DNA from: Mycolicibacterium vinylchloridicum | GTDB taxonomy: Bacteria > Actinomycetota > Actinomycetes > Mycobacteriales > Mycobacteriaceae | Direction of reading: 5' to 3' | Length of the DNA stretch: 64,000 nucleotides | NCBI RefSeq assembly: GCF_013404075.1 | Contig: NZ_JACBJQ010000002.1 | Span: forward strand, 124,001 to 188,000 | Shown here: positions 33,619 to 42,122 of the stretch, in pieces | How the letters are laid out: each line of letters starts with the position of its first letter | Position numbering within the stretch: position 1 is the first letter of the stretch | Notes under the pieces: model-generated | Databases searched by the model: none | Told to the model about the DNA's origin: nothing | What the model saw: the letters and a program-made list of their open reading frames with translations, nothing else | Position numbers and translations under genes: made by a program

Positions 33619-34042
33619 TGGCCGTACGCGCGCCCGAGCGCGCCGACTGGGTGCCCCGGCGACCGCGCGTCCCGTTGGTGGGACGCGGCGCTCCGAGCAC
33701 ATAGGACTTGACCAAGTGATTCCATTCGCAGGTGCGACATACCTCCACCACGTGTACCGAAAATTCGTCGAATTTGGTTGCCAGCAGCACCAGCTCCTCG
33801 GCGGTGCGGGCCGAGCCGGACACCGCGCCGAGGTGATCGCCGAACACCCAGGACACCAATGTCAGCGGCTCCTTGCGGCAGATCGGGCACATCACCGAAC
33901 TGGGTTTGCCGTGAAATTTCGCGGCGCGCAACAGATAGGGATTGGCGTCACAGACCTCGGTCACGCCGGTCCGGCCCGAGTACACCTCGGCCAGCAGGGA
34001 GCGTCGCCGGAGGGCGTAGTCCACCACCTGTCGCTGCAATCG
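33611..34042 (-). CDS. DUF5318 zinc-ribbon-like protein (Rv0049-like)
   Basis: 143 residues from GTG 34042 (VRLQRQVVDYALRRRSLLAEV). Two CxxC pairs, CPIC in SVMCPICRKEP and CRTC in VEVCRTCEWNH, suggest a bound zinc. No membrane segment or signal is present. It is an actinobacterial family with no known function, always next to ponA1 in mycobacteria as far as I recall, which hints at a wall-synthesis link. It overlaps ponA1 by 8 bp. The C-terminal 20 residues are basic and low complexity. Confidence 0.85.
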   Translation of the reverse strand, partial: RLQRQVVDYALRRRSLLAEVYSGRTGVTEVCDANPYLLRAAKFHGKPSSVMCPICRKEPLTLVSWVFGDHLGAVSGSARTAEELVLLATKFDEFSVHVVEVCRTCEWNHLVKSYVLGAPRPTNGTRGRRGTQSARSGARTASE

Positions 34043-34157
34043 CACGATCACCAGAGTACGTCGGCGATGTGGGACCCGGCGGTCAACCGCCTGGCGCGTG
34101 GAGCAGATTGTGCGCCTGGTCTGCGCCGTTGGGCATCGAACTCTTACGATCATCGCC

Positions 34158-35012
34158 GTGGCGACTTCCCAGACGGCCAGCACGCGTGCCAAGGACTCTG
34201 ACCGCAACGACACCTGCCAGATCCTGGACACCGCGCTGTCCGAGGGGCAACTGTCGATGAGCGAGCACCAGCAGCGGGTGAAGGCCGCGACCACCGCGAC
34301 GACGCTGGGTGATCTGCGTTCCCTGGTCGGGGATCTGCAGACCGCCAACGCGCCGGTGCAGCTGCCCACGCTGAAGAAGCCGCGGCTGCAGTCGGCCGGC
34401 GCAGGGGGCAGCTGGGGTATCCGGCTGGCCATCATGGGTGTGCTGATCGTCCTGGGTATCGGTATCGGCTGGGGGCTGTACGGCAACACACCATCGCCGC
34501 TGAATTTCACCTCGGACCCGGGCGCCAAACCCGACGGCGTGGCACCCGTCGTGCTGACCCCGCCGCGGCAGCTGCACTCGCTGGGCGGGCTGACCGGACT
34601 GCTCGAGCAGATGAAGAAGAAGTTCGGCGACACAGATGGCAACCGGCTGGTCATCTACCCCGAGTACGCGTCGTTGACCCGACCCGATCCCAGCGACGAG
34701 CGTCGGGAGCTCAACTACACCTACCGCGGCGGCTGGGGCGATCCGTCCACCTCGGCGGCCGGGTCCGACGTCACGCTGGTGGATCTGAGCAAGTTCGACG
34801 CCAAGGCCGTCGTCGGCGTGCTGCGGGGGGCGCCGGAGACGCTGAACATGAAGCCCGGCGACGTCAAGAGCACCTATCTGATCATCGAGCCCAGCCGCGA
34901 CCCGACGGCCGCCGGCACGGTCACCGCCGAGATCTACGTCTCGAGCGACTATGGCAGCGGCTACATCCAGCTCTATCCCGACGGCTCGGTCAAGCAGATC
35001 AACTACCCGTAG
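34158..35012 (+). CDS. DUF1707 domain membrane protein (Rv0048c-like)
   Basis: 284 residues from GTG 34158. Residues of about 10-60 match DUF1707 (RNDTCQILDTALSEGQLSMS, then EHQQRVKAATTATTLGDLR), a short actinobacterial domain near the N-terminus of membrane proteins. One membrane helix follows at about residues 92-112 (LAIMGVLIVLGIGIGWGLYG). The rest is an extracytoplasmic domain of about 170 residues of unknown function. It is divergent from the ponA1 cluster (115-bp gap) and upstream of padR-ino1. Confidence 0.83.
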   Translation: MATSQTASTRAKDSDRNDTCQILDTALSEGQLSMSEHQQRVKAATTATTLGDLRSLVGDLQTANAPVQLPTLKKPRLQSAGAGGSWGIRLAIMGVLIVLGIGIGWGLYGNTPSPLNFTSDPGAKPDGVAPVVLTPPRQLHSLGGLTGLLEQMKKKFGDTDGNRLVIYPEYASLTRPDPSDERRELNYTYRGGWGDPSTSAAGSDVTLVDLSKFDAKAVVGVLRGAPETLNMKPGDVKSTYLIIEPSRDPTAAGTVTAEIYVSSDYGSGYIQLYPDGSVKQINYP

Positions 35013-35082
35013 CCTGCGGGTTTCGCGGCGGGTGCCCCAGCGGCAATCACCTGGATCGTCGGCGTCCAAGTAGCGCTGAATA

Positions 35083-35103
35083 TATCGCTCCGATACTATC
35101 GCT
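35083..35103. promoter_or_regulatory. Probable PadR operator
   Basis: Three TATCG half-sites alternate in orientation: TATCG-CTC-CGATA (35083-35095) overlapping CGATA-C-TATCG (35091-35101), with the full unit TATCGCT repeated at 35083 and 35097. It lies 46-66 bp upstream of the padR start, a suitable place for autoregulation. Confidence 0.5.
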
Positions 35104-35148
35104 GGAGGTGTCGAAGCGCTGTGACGGTCGAGCAAAGGAGGTGACCCG

Positions 35149-35694
35149 ATGTTGGAGCTAGCCATCTTGGGCCTTCTGCTCGAGTCGCCGATGCACGGCT
35201 ACGAACTGCGCAAACGACTGACGGGTCTGTTGGGGGCATTTCGCGCCTTTTCTTATGGCTCGCTGTACCCGGCGTTGCGCCGGATGCAGACCGACGGGTT
35301 GATCGTCGAGGACACCGCGCCCGCAGGGACGACGGTGTTGCGCCGCGCCCGCCGGGTGTACCAACTGACCGATGCCGGGCGTCAGCGCTTCGCCGAGCTG
35401 GTGGCCGACACCGGTCCGCAGAACTACACCGACGACGGCTTCGGTGTGCATCTTGCGTTCTTCAACCGCACACCGGCCGAGGCACGGATGCGGATCCTGG
35501 AAGGCCGCCGCCGCCAGGTGGAAGAGCGTCGCGAGGGTCTTCGGGAGGCCATCGCCCGAGCGAGCAATTCGTTCGATCGCTACACCAAACAACTGCATCA
35601 GCTGGGCCTGGAGTCCAGCGAGCGGGAAGTCAAGTGGCTCAACGAGCTCATCGCCGCTGAGCGGGTGGCCCAGAGTCACCCAGACCAGGCCTGA
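35149..35694 (+). CDS. PadR family transcriptional regulator (Rv0047c-like)
   Basis: 181 residues from ATG 35149, with the strong site AAAGGAGGTGA. The N-terminal winged helix has the PadR signature [18 protein letters not shown] and [16 protein letters not shown]; the C-terminal half (Vir_C-like) is helical, with [15 protein letters not shown], for dimerisation. It is 59 bp upstream of ino1 on the same strand, so it likely controls its own gene and possibly inositol synthesis. PadR-ino1 linkage is conserved across mycobacteria. Confidence 0.92.
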   Translation: MLELAILGLLLESPMHGYELRKRLTGLLGAFRAFSYGSLYPALRRMQTDGLIVEDTAPAGTTVLRRARRVYQLTDAGRQRFAELVADTGPQNYTDDGFGVHLAFFNRTPAEARMRILEGRRRQVEERREGLREAIARASNSFDRYTKQLHQLGLESSEREVKWLNELIAAERVAQSHPDQA

Positions 35695-35753
35695 CGCGGC
35701 CACCGAAGTACCTGAACAACAGCCAGCAGAAGTACGGAGTTAGGAGAACGTCC

Positions 35754-36857
35754 ATGACGGAGCACAACGGAGCGTCGACAGATGTGCGGGTCGCCATCGT
35801 CGGTGTCGGCAACTGCGCGTCCTCACTGGTCCAGGGCGTGCAGTACTACAAGGACGCCGACGCCAACGCCACCGTTCCCGGCCTGATGCACGTGAAGCTC
35901 GGCCCGTACCACGTGCGCGACGTGAAGTTCGTCGCCGCCTTCGACGTCGACGCCAAGAAGGTCGGGTTCGACCTGTCCGAGGCGATCTTCGCTTCCGAGA
36001 ACAACACGATCAAGATCGCCGACGTGCCGCCGACCGATGTCGTCGTGCAGCGCGGCCCGACCCTGGACGGCATCGGCAAGTACTACGCCGAGACCATCGA
36101 GATCTCTGACGAACAGCCGGTCGACGTGGTCAAGATCCTGAAAGACAACAAGGTCGACGTGCTGGTCTCCTACCTGCCGGTGGGCTCCGATGAAGCCGAC
36201 AAGTTCTACGCCCAGTGCGCCATCGACGCCAAGGTCGCGTTCGTCAACGCGCTGCCGGTGTTCATCGCCTCGGATCCGGTGTGGGCCAAGAAGTTCACCG
36301 ACGCCGGTGTGCCGATCGTCGGCGACGACATCAAGAGCCAGGTCGGTGCGACCATCACCCACCGCGTGATGGCCAAGCTGTTCGAGGACCGCGGCGTCAC
36401 GCTCGACCGCACCTACCAGCTGAACGTCGGCGGCAACATGGACTTCAAGAACATGCTCGAGCGCGAGCGCCTGGAGTCCAAGAAGGTTTCCAAGACCCAG
36501 GCCGTCACGTCCAACCTCACCGGCTCGCTGGCCGGCAAGGTCGAGGACAAGAACGTCCACATCGGCCCGTCGGATCACGTCGCGTGGCTCGACGACCGCA
36601 AGTGGGCCTACGTCCGCCTCGAAGGCCGCGCCTTCGGCGACGTGCCACTGAACCTGGAATACAAGCTCGAGGTGTGGGATTCGCCGAACTCGGCAGGCAT
36701 CATCATCGACGCCGTGCGTGCGGCCAAGATCGCCAAGGACCGCGGCATCGGCGGCCCGATCATCCCGGCCTCGGCCTACCTGATGAAGAGCCCGCCCAAG
36801 CAGCTGCCCGACGACATCGCCCGGACGCAGCTCGAGGAGTTCATCGCCGGCGAGTAA
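35754..36857 (+). CDS. ino1: Inositol-3-phosphate synthase
   Basis: 367 residues from ATG 35754 with AGGAGA upstream. The NAD-binding segment [20 protein letters not shown] and core motifs [14 protein letters not shown] and [13 protein letters not shown] are those of actinobacterial Ino1. It converts glucose-6-phosphate to 1L-myo-inositol-1-phosphate, the precursor of phosphatidylinositol, PIMs, LAM and mycothiol. It follows padR and ends at a strong hairpin, so padR-ino1 appears to be one transcript. Confidence 0.97.
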   Translation: MTEHNGASTDVRVAIVGVGNCASSLVQGVQYYKDADANATVPGLMHVKLGPYHVRDVKFVAAFDVDAKKVGFDLSEAIFASENNTIKIADVPPTDVVVQRGPTLDGIGKYYAETIEISDEQPVDVVKILKDNKVDVLVSYLPVGSDEADKFYAQCAIDAKVAFVNALPVFIASDPVWAKKFTDAGVPIVGDDIKSQVGATITHRVMAKLFEDRGVTLDRTYQLNVGGNMDFKNMLERERLESKKVSKTQAVTSNLTGSLAGKVEDKNVHIGPSDHVAWLDDRKWAYVRLEGRAFGDVPLNLEYKLEVWDSPNSAGIIIDAVRAAKIAKDRGIGGPIIPASAYLMKSPPKQLPDDIARTQLEEFIAGE

Positions 36858-36870
36858 TTGCCGCATGGAG

Positions 36871-36918
36871 AGTGCGGTCAGATCCGAATGGGACGCCCCA
36901 TCGCGATCTGGCCGCACT
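36871..36918 (+). terminator. Terminator of padR-ino1
   Basis: Arms AGTGCGGTCAGATC and GATCTGGCCGCACT pair over 14 bp with one G-U; the loop contains an inner ATGGG / CCCAT pairing. It starts 14 bp after the ino1 stop and is followed by TTTC. It ends 11 bp before the next gene, whose start is just downstream of the hairpin. Confidence 0.85.
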
Positions 36919-36928
36919 TTCGCGTTAG

Positions 36929-37831
36929 ATGGACGGCGTGATCTCCGACGAACAACTGATCGGACTTGACGAGTTCGCGCTGCTCCCCGAGAACGCCGCC
37001 CAAGCCGGAGTGAGCGATTCGCTGCCCACGGTGGAGCGCATCGAGCGCGGGCCCGTCAGCGCAGTGCGCTGGGGTGTCGATCCCGTGCGAGTGGTGTTCC
37101 TGCACGGCGGCGGCCAGAACGCACACACCTGGGACACCGTCATCCTCGGCCTCGGCGTACCCGCGCTCGCGGTCGACCTGCCCGGGCATGGCCGCTCGGC
37201 CTGGCGGGAAGACGGCGACTACGGCCCTAAGCGGGGCGCCGAGTTGATCGAACCGGTGGTGCGCGAGCTCGCGAGCGACGCCGACCTGGTGGTCGGCATG
37301 TCACTGGGCGGGCTGACGGCGTTGCGACTCGCGACGACCGCGCCCGATCTGGTCCGCAAGCTGGTCCTGGTCGACGTCACCCCGTCCGCGCCCGAACGGC
37401 ACGAAGAGATGACCAAGGCGCAGATGGGCACCGTCGCGCTGGTCCAGGGCGACCGCACCTTCCCGAGCTTTCAGGCCATGCTCGACGTGACCATCGCCGC
37501 CGCGCCACACCGTGACCGAGACTCCTTGCGCCGCGGTGTATTCCACAACTCCAAGCAGCTCGACGACGGCACCTGGACGTGGCGGTACGACACTTTCCGC
37601 AAGGGCGACGGCTTCGAAGGCCTGTGGGACGACGTGCCGGGCCTGGCGGTTCCCACGACGCTGGTGCGCGGCGCCAACTCGTTCTTCGTCAACGATGACG
37701 ACGCCGACGAATTCGCCCGCACGGCACCGGGTTTCCAGCGAGTGATCGTGGTGCCCGACTCCGGTCACTCGGTCCAGGGCGACCAGCCCCGCGCGCTGGT
37801 CCAGATCCTGCGCGACGTGCTCGGCGGCTGA
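36929..37831 (+). CDS. Alpha/beta hydrolase (Rv0045c-like esterase)
   Basis: 300 residues from ATG 36929. The fold is shown by VVFLHGGGQNAHTWDT (oxyanion), [15 protein letters not shown] (Ser nucleophile) and VVPDSGHSVQGDQP (catalytic His). The M. tuberculosis homologue Rv0045c is a structurally studied esterase with preference for small or branched esters. No signal peptide is present, so it should be cytosolic. It follows the ino1 terminator closely and must have its own promoter or depend on readthrough. Confidence 0.88.
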   Translation: MDGVISDEQLIGLDEFALLPENAAQAGVSDSLPTVERIERGPVSAVRWGVDPVRVVFLHGGGQNAHTWDTVILGLGVPALAVDLPGHGRSAWREDGDYGPKRGAELIEPVVRELASDADLVVGMSLGGLTALRLATTAPDLVRKLVLVDVTPSAPERHEEMTKAQMGTVALVQGDRTFPSFQAMLDVTIAAAPHRDRDSLRRGVFHNSKQLDDGTWTWRYDTFRKGDGFEGLWDDVPGLAVPTTLVRGANSFFVNDDDADEFARTAPGFQRVIVVPDSGHSVQGDQPRALVQILRDVLGG

Positions 37832-37842
37832 GTTTGCCTGTT

Positions 37843-37897
37843 GTTCATCGGCTGATTCCCAGACGATTCACAGCTGATTCCCGGGCTGCCATATTTT
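37843..37897 (+). promoter_or_regulatory. Four-unit PHO box and -10 of the PhoX-family gene
   Basis: Four direct 11-bp units run from 37843 to 37886: GTTCATCGGCT, GATTCCCAGAC, GATTCACAGCT, GATTCCCGGGC. The core and 11-bp period match the actinobacterial PHO box (GTTCACC repeats) bound by PhoP/RegX3-type regulators. A TATTTT -10 lies at 37892-37897, 5 bp past the last unit. The TSS would fall on or next to the ATG at 37904, suggesting a leaderless mRNA. Confidence 0.7.
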
Positions 37898-37903
37898 CGC
37901 CGC

Positions 37904-39973
37904 ATGGCCCTGGTTTCGCTCAATTTGTTGATCAATCACGACGGACGCTCCGCGCGGCAACGGATCACCTGCCGCTACCGATGCGGTGACGCCTGCGCGC
38001 ACCCAGCACCCAACACCAGCGACAACGAATACTTCGGCGACCTTGTCCGCGAGGCGGTATCGCGGCGCTCGGCGCTAAAGGCCGCGGGCGTGGCGGTACT
38101 GGCGGTCGGCGCCGGCTCGACATTGGCGGCCTGCGCCGGTGACACCAAGCCCACTGCCTCGTCCACGACGTCGGCGGCGCCGTCAACACCGCCGACAGGC
38201 ATGAATTTCACCGCCGTCGCACCCAATATCGAGGACGCCGTCGTCATCCCGCAGGGCTACCAACAGGCCGTGGTGATCAGCTGGGGTGACCCGGTCCTGC
38301 CCGGCGCCCCCGCCTTCGACGTCGCCAAGCAGACCGCCGCGGCACAGCGTCAGCAATTCGGCTTCAACAACGACTTCGCCGGCCTGCTGCCGATCGACGG
38401 GAAACCGGGCCACTACCTGCTCGTCGTCAACCACGAGTACACCACCGAGCGGTTCATGTTCCCCGGCTACGACGAAAAGCACCCCACCCGTGAACAGTTC
38501 GACACCGCCGTCGCCGCGCACGGTCTGACCGTCGTCGAGGTCGAACGCACTGCCGAGGGACTCAAGCCGGTGCTGGGCGCCTACAACCGCCGACTCACCG
38601 CCGACTCACCGTTCACCCTCGTCGGGCCTGCCGCGGGCAGCGAGTTCGTCAAGACCGCCGCCGACCCGACCGGGCGGACTGTTCTCGGCACCATCAACAA
38701 CTGCTCCGGCGGCGTCACACCCTGGGGCACAGTGCTTTCCGGAGAAGAGAACTTCAACTCCTACTTCGGATCGGCCGACGGCGCGCAGGCCCCGACCCCG
38801 ATCGACGCCGACCGGTGGAAGCGTTACGGCATCAAAACCAAACCCAGCGAGCGGCTTTGGGAGACATTCGACCCGCGCTGGGACCCCACCAAGAGCCCCA
38901 ACGAGGTCAACCGCTTCGGCTACGTCGTCGAAATCAACCCGTGGGATCCGCAGTCGGCGGCAGTCAAGCACTCCGCGATGGGCCGGTTCAAACACGAGGC
39001 CGCCAACATCTACGTCACACCTGACGGAACAGTGGTGGCCTACAGCGGCGACGACGAACGCTTCGACTACATGTACAAGTTCGTGTCGGCCAAGAAGATT
39101 CAGCCCGGTCGGGACGCGGCCGCGATGGCCGCCAACATGACGATCCTCGACGAGGGCACGCTCTACGTCGCCAAGCTCGCCACCGACATCCCGGCCGGCA
39201 AGATCGACGGTTCGGGCACGCTGCCAGACGGTGGATTCCGCGGCTCGGGGACCTGGCTCCCGCTGCTGCGCTCGGGGCCGGGCGGGGCGGCGGAGTCGTT
39301 GGTCGACGGTATGACGCCACAGGAGGTCGCGGTGTTCACCCGGTTCGCCGCCGACAAGGCCGGCGCGACCAAGATGGACCGGCCAGAAGATTTCGAGGCC
39401 AACCCCAGCAGCGGCAAGCTCTACGTCGCGCTGACCAACAACAACGAGCGCGGAGCCGCCGGCAAGCCTGCTGCCGACGCAGCCAATCCCCGCAACGACA
39501 ACAAGAACGGGCAGGTCCTCGAGATCACCGACGACCATGCCGGCACCACCTTCACCTGGGACCTGCTGCTGGTCTGCGGGGATCCCGCGGCCGCCGACAC
39601 CTACTTCGGCGGCTTCGACAAATCGAAGGTCAGCCCGATTTCCTGCCCGGACAACCTCGCCTTCGACAAGCACGGCAACCTGTGGATCTCCACCGACGGA
39701 AATGCCCTGTCCTCCAACGACGGACTGTTCGCCGTCGCGCTCGACGGGCCCAATCGTGGCGAGACACGGCAGTTCCTGACGGTCCCGATCGGAGCGGAAA
39801 CCTGTGGGCCGATCGTGCTCGACGACCTCGTCACCGTCTCGGTGCAGCACCCCGGTGAGCACGACGACAACAGCATCGACGACCCGCTGTCCCACTGGCC
39901 GGCGGGCGGCAACGGCACCGCGCGCCCGTCGATCGTGGCGGTGTGGAAGGACGGCGGGAATATCGGCGTCTAG
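37904..39973 (+). CDS. PhoX/DUF839 family phosphatase, Tat lipoprotein
   Basis: 689 residues from ATG 37904. A 55-residue Cys-containing leader (ITCRYRCGDACAHPAPNTSD) precedes a twin-arginine motif SRRSALKAAGV and a lipobox LAAC, so it is exported folded and lipid-anchored. The body shows PhoX features: GHYLLVVNHEYTTERFMFPG, NNCSGGVTPWGTVLSGEEN, YSGDDERFDYMYKFVS and NLAFDKHGNLWISTDGN. PhoX enzymes are Ca/Fe-dependent alkaline phosphatases that free phosphate from organic esters. The upstream PHO box fits phosphate-starvation control. Confidence 0.88.
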   Translation: MALVSLNLLINHDGRSARQRITCRYRCGDACAHPAPNTSDNEYFGDLVREAVSRRSALKAAGVAVLAVGAGSTLAACAGDTKPTASSTTSAAPSTPPTGMNFTAVAPNIEDAVVIPQGYQQAVVISWGDPVLPGAPAFDVAKQTAAAQRQQFGFNNDFAGLLPIDGKPGHYLLVVNHEYTTERFMFPGYDEKHPTREQFDTAVAAHGLTVVEVERTAEGLKPVLGAYNRRLTADSPFTLVGPAAGSEFVKTAADPTGRTVLGTINNCSGGVTPWGTVLSGEENFNSYFGSADGAQAPTPIDADRWKRYGIKTKPSERLWETFDPRWDPTKSPNEVNRFGYVVEINPWDPQSAAVKHSAMGRFKHEAANIYVTPDGTVVAYSGDDERFDYMYKFVSAKKIQPGRDAAAMAANMTILDEGTLYVAKLATDIPAGKIDGSGTLPDGGFRGSGTWLPLLRSGPGGAAESLVDGMTPQEVAVFTRFAADKAGATKMDRPEDFEANPSSGKLYVALTNNNERGAAGKPAADAANPRNDNKNGQVLEITDDHAGTTFTWDLLLVCGDPAAADTYFGGFDKSKVSPISCPDNLAFDKHGNLWISTDGNALSSNDGLFAVALDGPNRGETRQFLTVPIGAETCGPIVLDDLVTVSVQHPGEHDDNSIDDPLSHWPAGGNGTARPSIVAVWKDGGNIGV

Positions 39974-40051
39974 CCGCCGAATCGACGATGCCGTCGAGGA
40001 ACGAGACGGAGGAGGAGTGAGGCAATTGGCCCACCGACGTACGGTTGAGGC

Positions 40052-40837
40052 GTGACCTTTCCCATTCGCATCGGCGTGCAACTGCAGCCGCAGCATTCGA
40101 CTGATTACCACCAGATGCGCGACGCCGTGCGTCGCTGTGAAGACATCGGCGTCGACGTCGTCTTCAACTGGGACCACTTCTTCCCGCTCTACGGTGACCC
40201 CGAAGGTGCGCACTACGAGTGCTGGACCATGCTGGGCGCCTGGGCCGAGCAGACGTCCCGCGTCGAGATCGGCGCCCTGGTCTCCTGTAACTCGTACCGC
40301 AATCCGGAGTTGCTGGCCGATATGGCCCGCACCGTCGACCACATCTCGGGCGGCCGGCTGATCCTCGGCATCGGCTCGGGCTGGAAGCAGAAGGACTACG
40401 ACGAGTACGGCTACGACTTCGGCACTGTGGGGAGCCGCCTCGACGATCTCGCCGCGGCGCTGCCGCGCATCAAATCCCGCCTCGCCAAGCTGAATCCGGC
40501 GCCGACGCGCGACATCCCGATCCTGATCGGCGGTCAGGGTGAGAAGAAGACCTTGCGCCTGGTCGCCGAGCACGGCGACATCTGGCACGGATTCACCAAC
40601 GCCGAGACGTACCCCGGTAAGGCCGAGGTGCTCGACCGGCACTGCAAGGATGTCGGGCGCGAGCCGGGGCAGATCGAACGGTCCTCGGGAGTGGAAGGCC
40701 GCGACGCCGCCACGATCGTCGCCAATGCCGAGGCGCTGGCCGGGTTGGGCGTGACCCTGTTGACCGTCGGTTGCGACGGCCCCGACTACAACCTCGCCGC
40801 AGCCGAGGCGCTGATCGGATGGCGCGACAACCGCTGA
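40052..40837 (+). CDS. LLM class F420-dependent oxidoreductase (Rv0044c-like)
   Basis: 261 residues from GTG 40052. A luciferase-like TIM barrel with an F420-type pattern: IRIGVQLQPQHSTDY, VVFNWDHFFPLYGDPEG, and RLILGIGSGWKQKDYDEYGY. A TIGR03854/TIGR03619-like subgroup is plausible. Such enzymes use deazaflavin F420 to reduce or oxidise unknown substrates. It follows the PhoX gene by 78 bp and converges on the P450 gene 7 bp away. The homologue keeps its place in the M. tuberculosis order. Confidence 0.87.
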   Translation: MTFPIRIGVQLQPQHSTDYHQMRDAVRRCEDIGVDVVFNWDHFFPLYGDPEGAHYECWTMLGAWAEQTSRVEIGALVSCNSYRNPELLADMARTVDHISGGRLILGIGSGWKQKDYDEYGYDFGTVGSRLDDLAAALPRIKSRLAKLNPAPTRDIPILIGGQGEKKTLRLVAEHGDIWHGFTNAETYPGKAEVLDRHCKDVGREPGQIERSSGVEGRDAATIVANAEALAGLGVTLLTVGCDGPDYNLAAAEALIGWRDNR

Positions 40838-40844
40838 CGGCGGG

Positions 40845-42008
40845 CTAGCAGGGATCGAACTCCAGCGGCAGCGACTCGAGGCCGAAAGTGCCGGCGGGCC
40901 ACAGCACGGTGGCTTCGCCGGCCTGCCGGTAGTCCGGGATGCGGGCGTGGAACTCCTCGATGGTCAACCGCAGTTCACGGCGGGCCAGGTGCGAGCCCAG
41001 GCAGCGGTGGATACCACCACCGAATCCGAGGTGGGTGGCCTTCGCGGTCAGGTCCATCTCGTGTGCGTGCGGACCCTCCCGATTGGCGGTGAACAGCATC
41101 AGCATGACTTGCGAGTTCGCCGGGATCGTCACGCCCTCGACCTCGACGTCGGCGGTGGTGACGCGCGGTACGCCGGGCACCGGACCTTCCAGGCGGAGCA
41201 TCTCTTCGACGAACGGCGGGACCAGTGCCGGATCATCGATCAACCGGTGGCGCAGCGCCGGGTCGTTGGCCAGGGTGAGCAACGAGAAGCCGATGGCCCC
41301 GGTGACGGTGTCCAGCCCGGCCAGGATGATCAAGAAGCACAACCCCAGAAGCTCGGCGTCAGTCCAGGCGTCGTCACCGTCGAGTGCCAGGATATTGCTG
41401 AGCATGTCGTCGCCGCGGTGGCTGCGTTTGATCTCGATCTGCTCGGCGAGGAAACCGAAAAGGCCCATGGCGCAATCGATCACGTGCTGCGGCTGGTTCT
41501 GGCCCAATGACGCGATATCGGAGCCCTTGATGATGCCGGTCACCCATTCGAGGAACTTCGGCAAGTGCTCCAGCGGCAGCCCGAACAGGGTCAGGATCGC
41601 CTGGGTGGGGAATTTGTAGGACAGGTCCGCCACCACGTCGCAGCGGCCCAGCGGAGCGAACGCATCGATGTGCCCCCGCAACTGCGCGCGCAGGTCGGCG
41701 TCCATCGCCTCCATCCGTTTGGGTCCGAACATCGGGTCGAGCACCCGCCGGTAGTCGGCGTGCTTGGGTGGATCGATCGCGATCGGAATCATCTGGATCG
41801 CGTTGACGATCCCGTCGAAAGCTCTCGCCGACGAGAACAGGTCGGGATGCTTCTGCGCGTACCGCACGCCCTCATAACTGGTGATCAACCACATGGAGCC
41901 GACCTTGTAGACCGGTCCCGGAGTGCGCAGATACTCCACGGCCGCGGCACGCCCACTCAGCATCGGGGTGTCCGCGTAATACGTCTCGGGCAGTTCCGTC
42001 GTCGTCAT
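40845..42008 (-). CDS. Cytochrome P450
   Basis: 387 residues from ATG 42008. The I-helix oxygen-activation region reads ILAGLDTVTGAIGF (lacking the usual AGxDT spacing variants only slightly), the ExxR helix lies in FVEEMLRLEGPVPGVPR, and the heme loop FGGGIHRCLGSHLARREL carries the thiolate Cys. It is a soluble bacterial class I P450 that needs a ferredoxin and reductase, neither adjacent. The substrate is unknown. Its ATG follows a TACGCT -10 by 6 bp, so the mRNA is likely leaderless, and the -10 overlaps a 27-bp palindrome. Confidence 0.92.
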   Translation of the reverse strand: MTTTELPETYYADTPMLSGRAAAVEYLRTPGPVYKVGSMWLITSYEGVRYAQKHPDLFSSARAFDGIVNAIQMIPIAIDPPKHADYRRVLDPMFGPKRMEAMDADLRAQLRGHIDAFAPLGRCDVVADLSYKFPTQAILTLFGLPLEHLPKFLEWVTGIIKGSDIASLGQNQPQHVIDCAMGLFGFLAEQIEIKRSHRGDDMLSNILALDGDDAWTDAELLGLCFLIILAGLDTVTGAIGFSLLTLANDPALRHRLIDDPALVPPFVEEMLRLEGPVPGVPRVTTADVEVEGVTIPANSQVMLMLFTANREGPHAHEMDLTAKATHLGFGGGIHRCLGSHLARRELRLTIEEFHARIPDYRQAGEATVLWPAGTFGLESLPLEFDPC

Positions 42009-42014
42009 CTCCGG

Positions 42015-42043
42015 AGCGTAACGAGACTCACAGTCTCGTTACG
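42015..42043 (-). promoter_or_regulatory. P450 promoter overlapped by large palindrome
   Basis: CGTAACGAGACT and AGTCTCGTTACG form perfect 12-bp arms around CAC (42017-42043). The minus-strand -10 candidate TACGCT occupies 42015-42020, inside the proximal arm, so a bound repressor would block P450 transcription. The arm size resembles TetR-type operators more than the short sites of FadR-type GntR proteins, yet the divergent regulator next to it is GntR. Confidence 0.75.
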
Positions 42044-42122
42044 GGAGATTCGGCGAGATCTCCGCCGGAAACCGTGGAGGATTACCCACCAAATGCGTGT
42101 CCGAGACGGCGCGGAGAGAACG

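Noticed and set aside
38606..40642. A 678-codon minus-strand open frame
   Set aside because: Antisense to the PhoX-family and F420-oxidoreductase genes; composition is that of a shadow frame.
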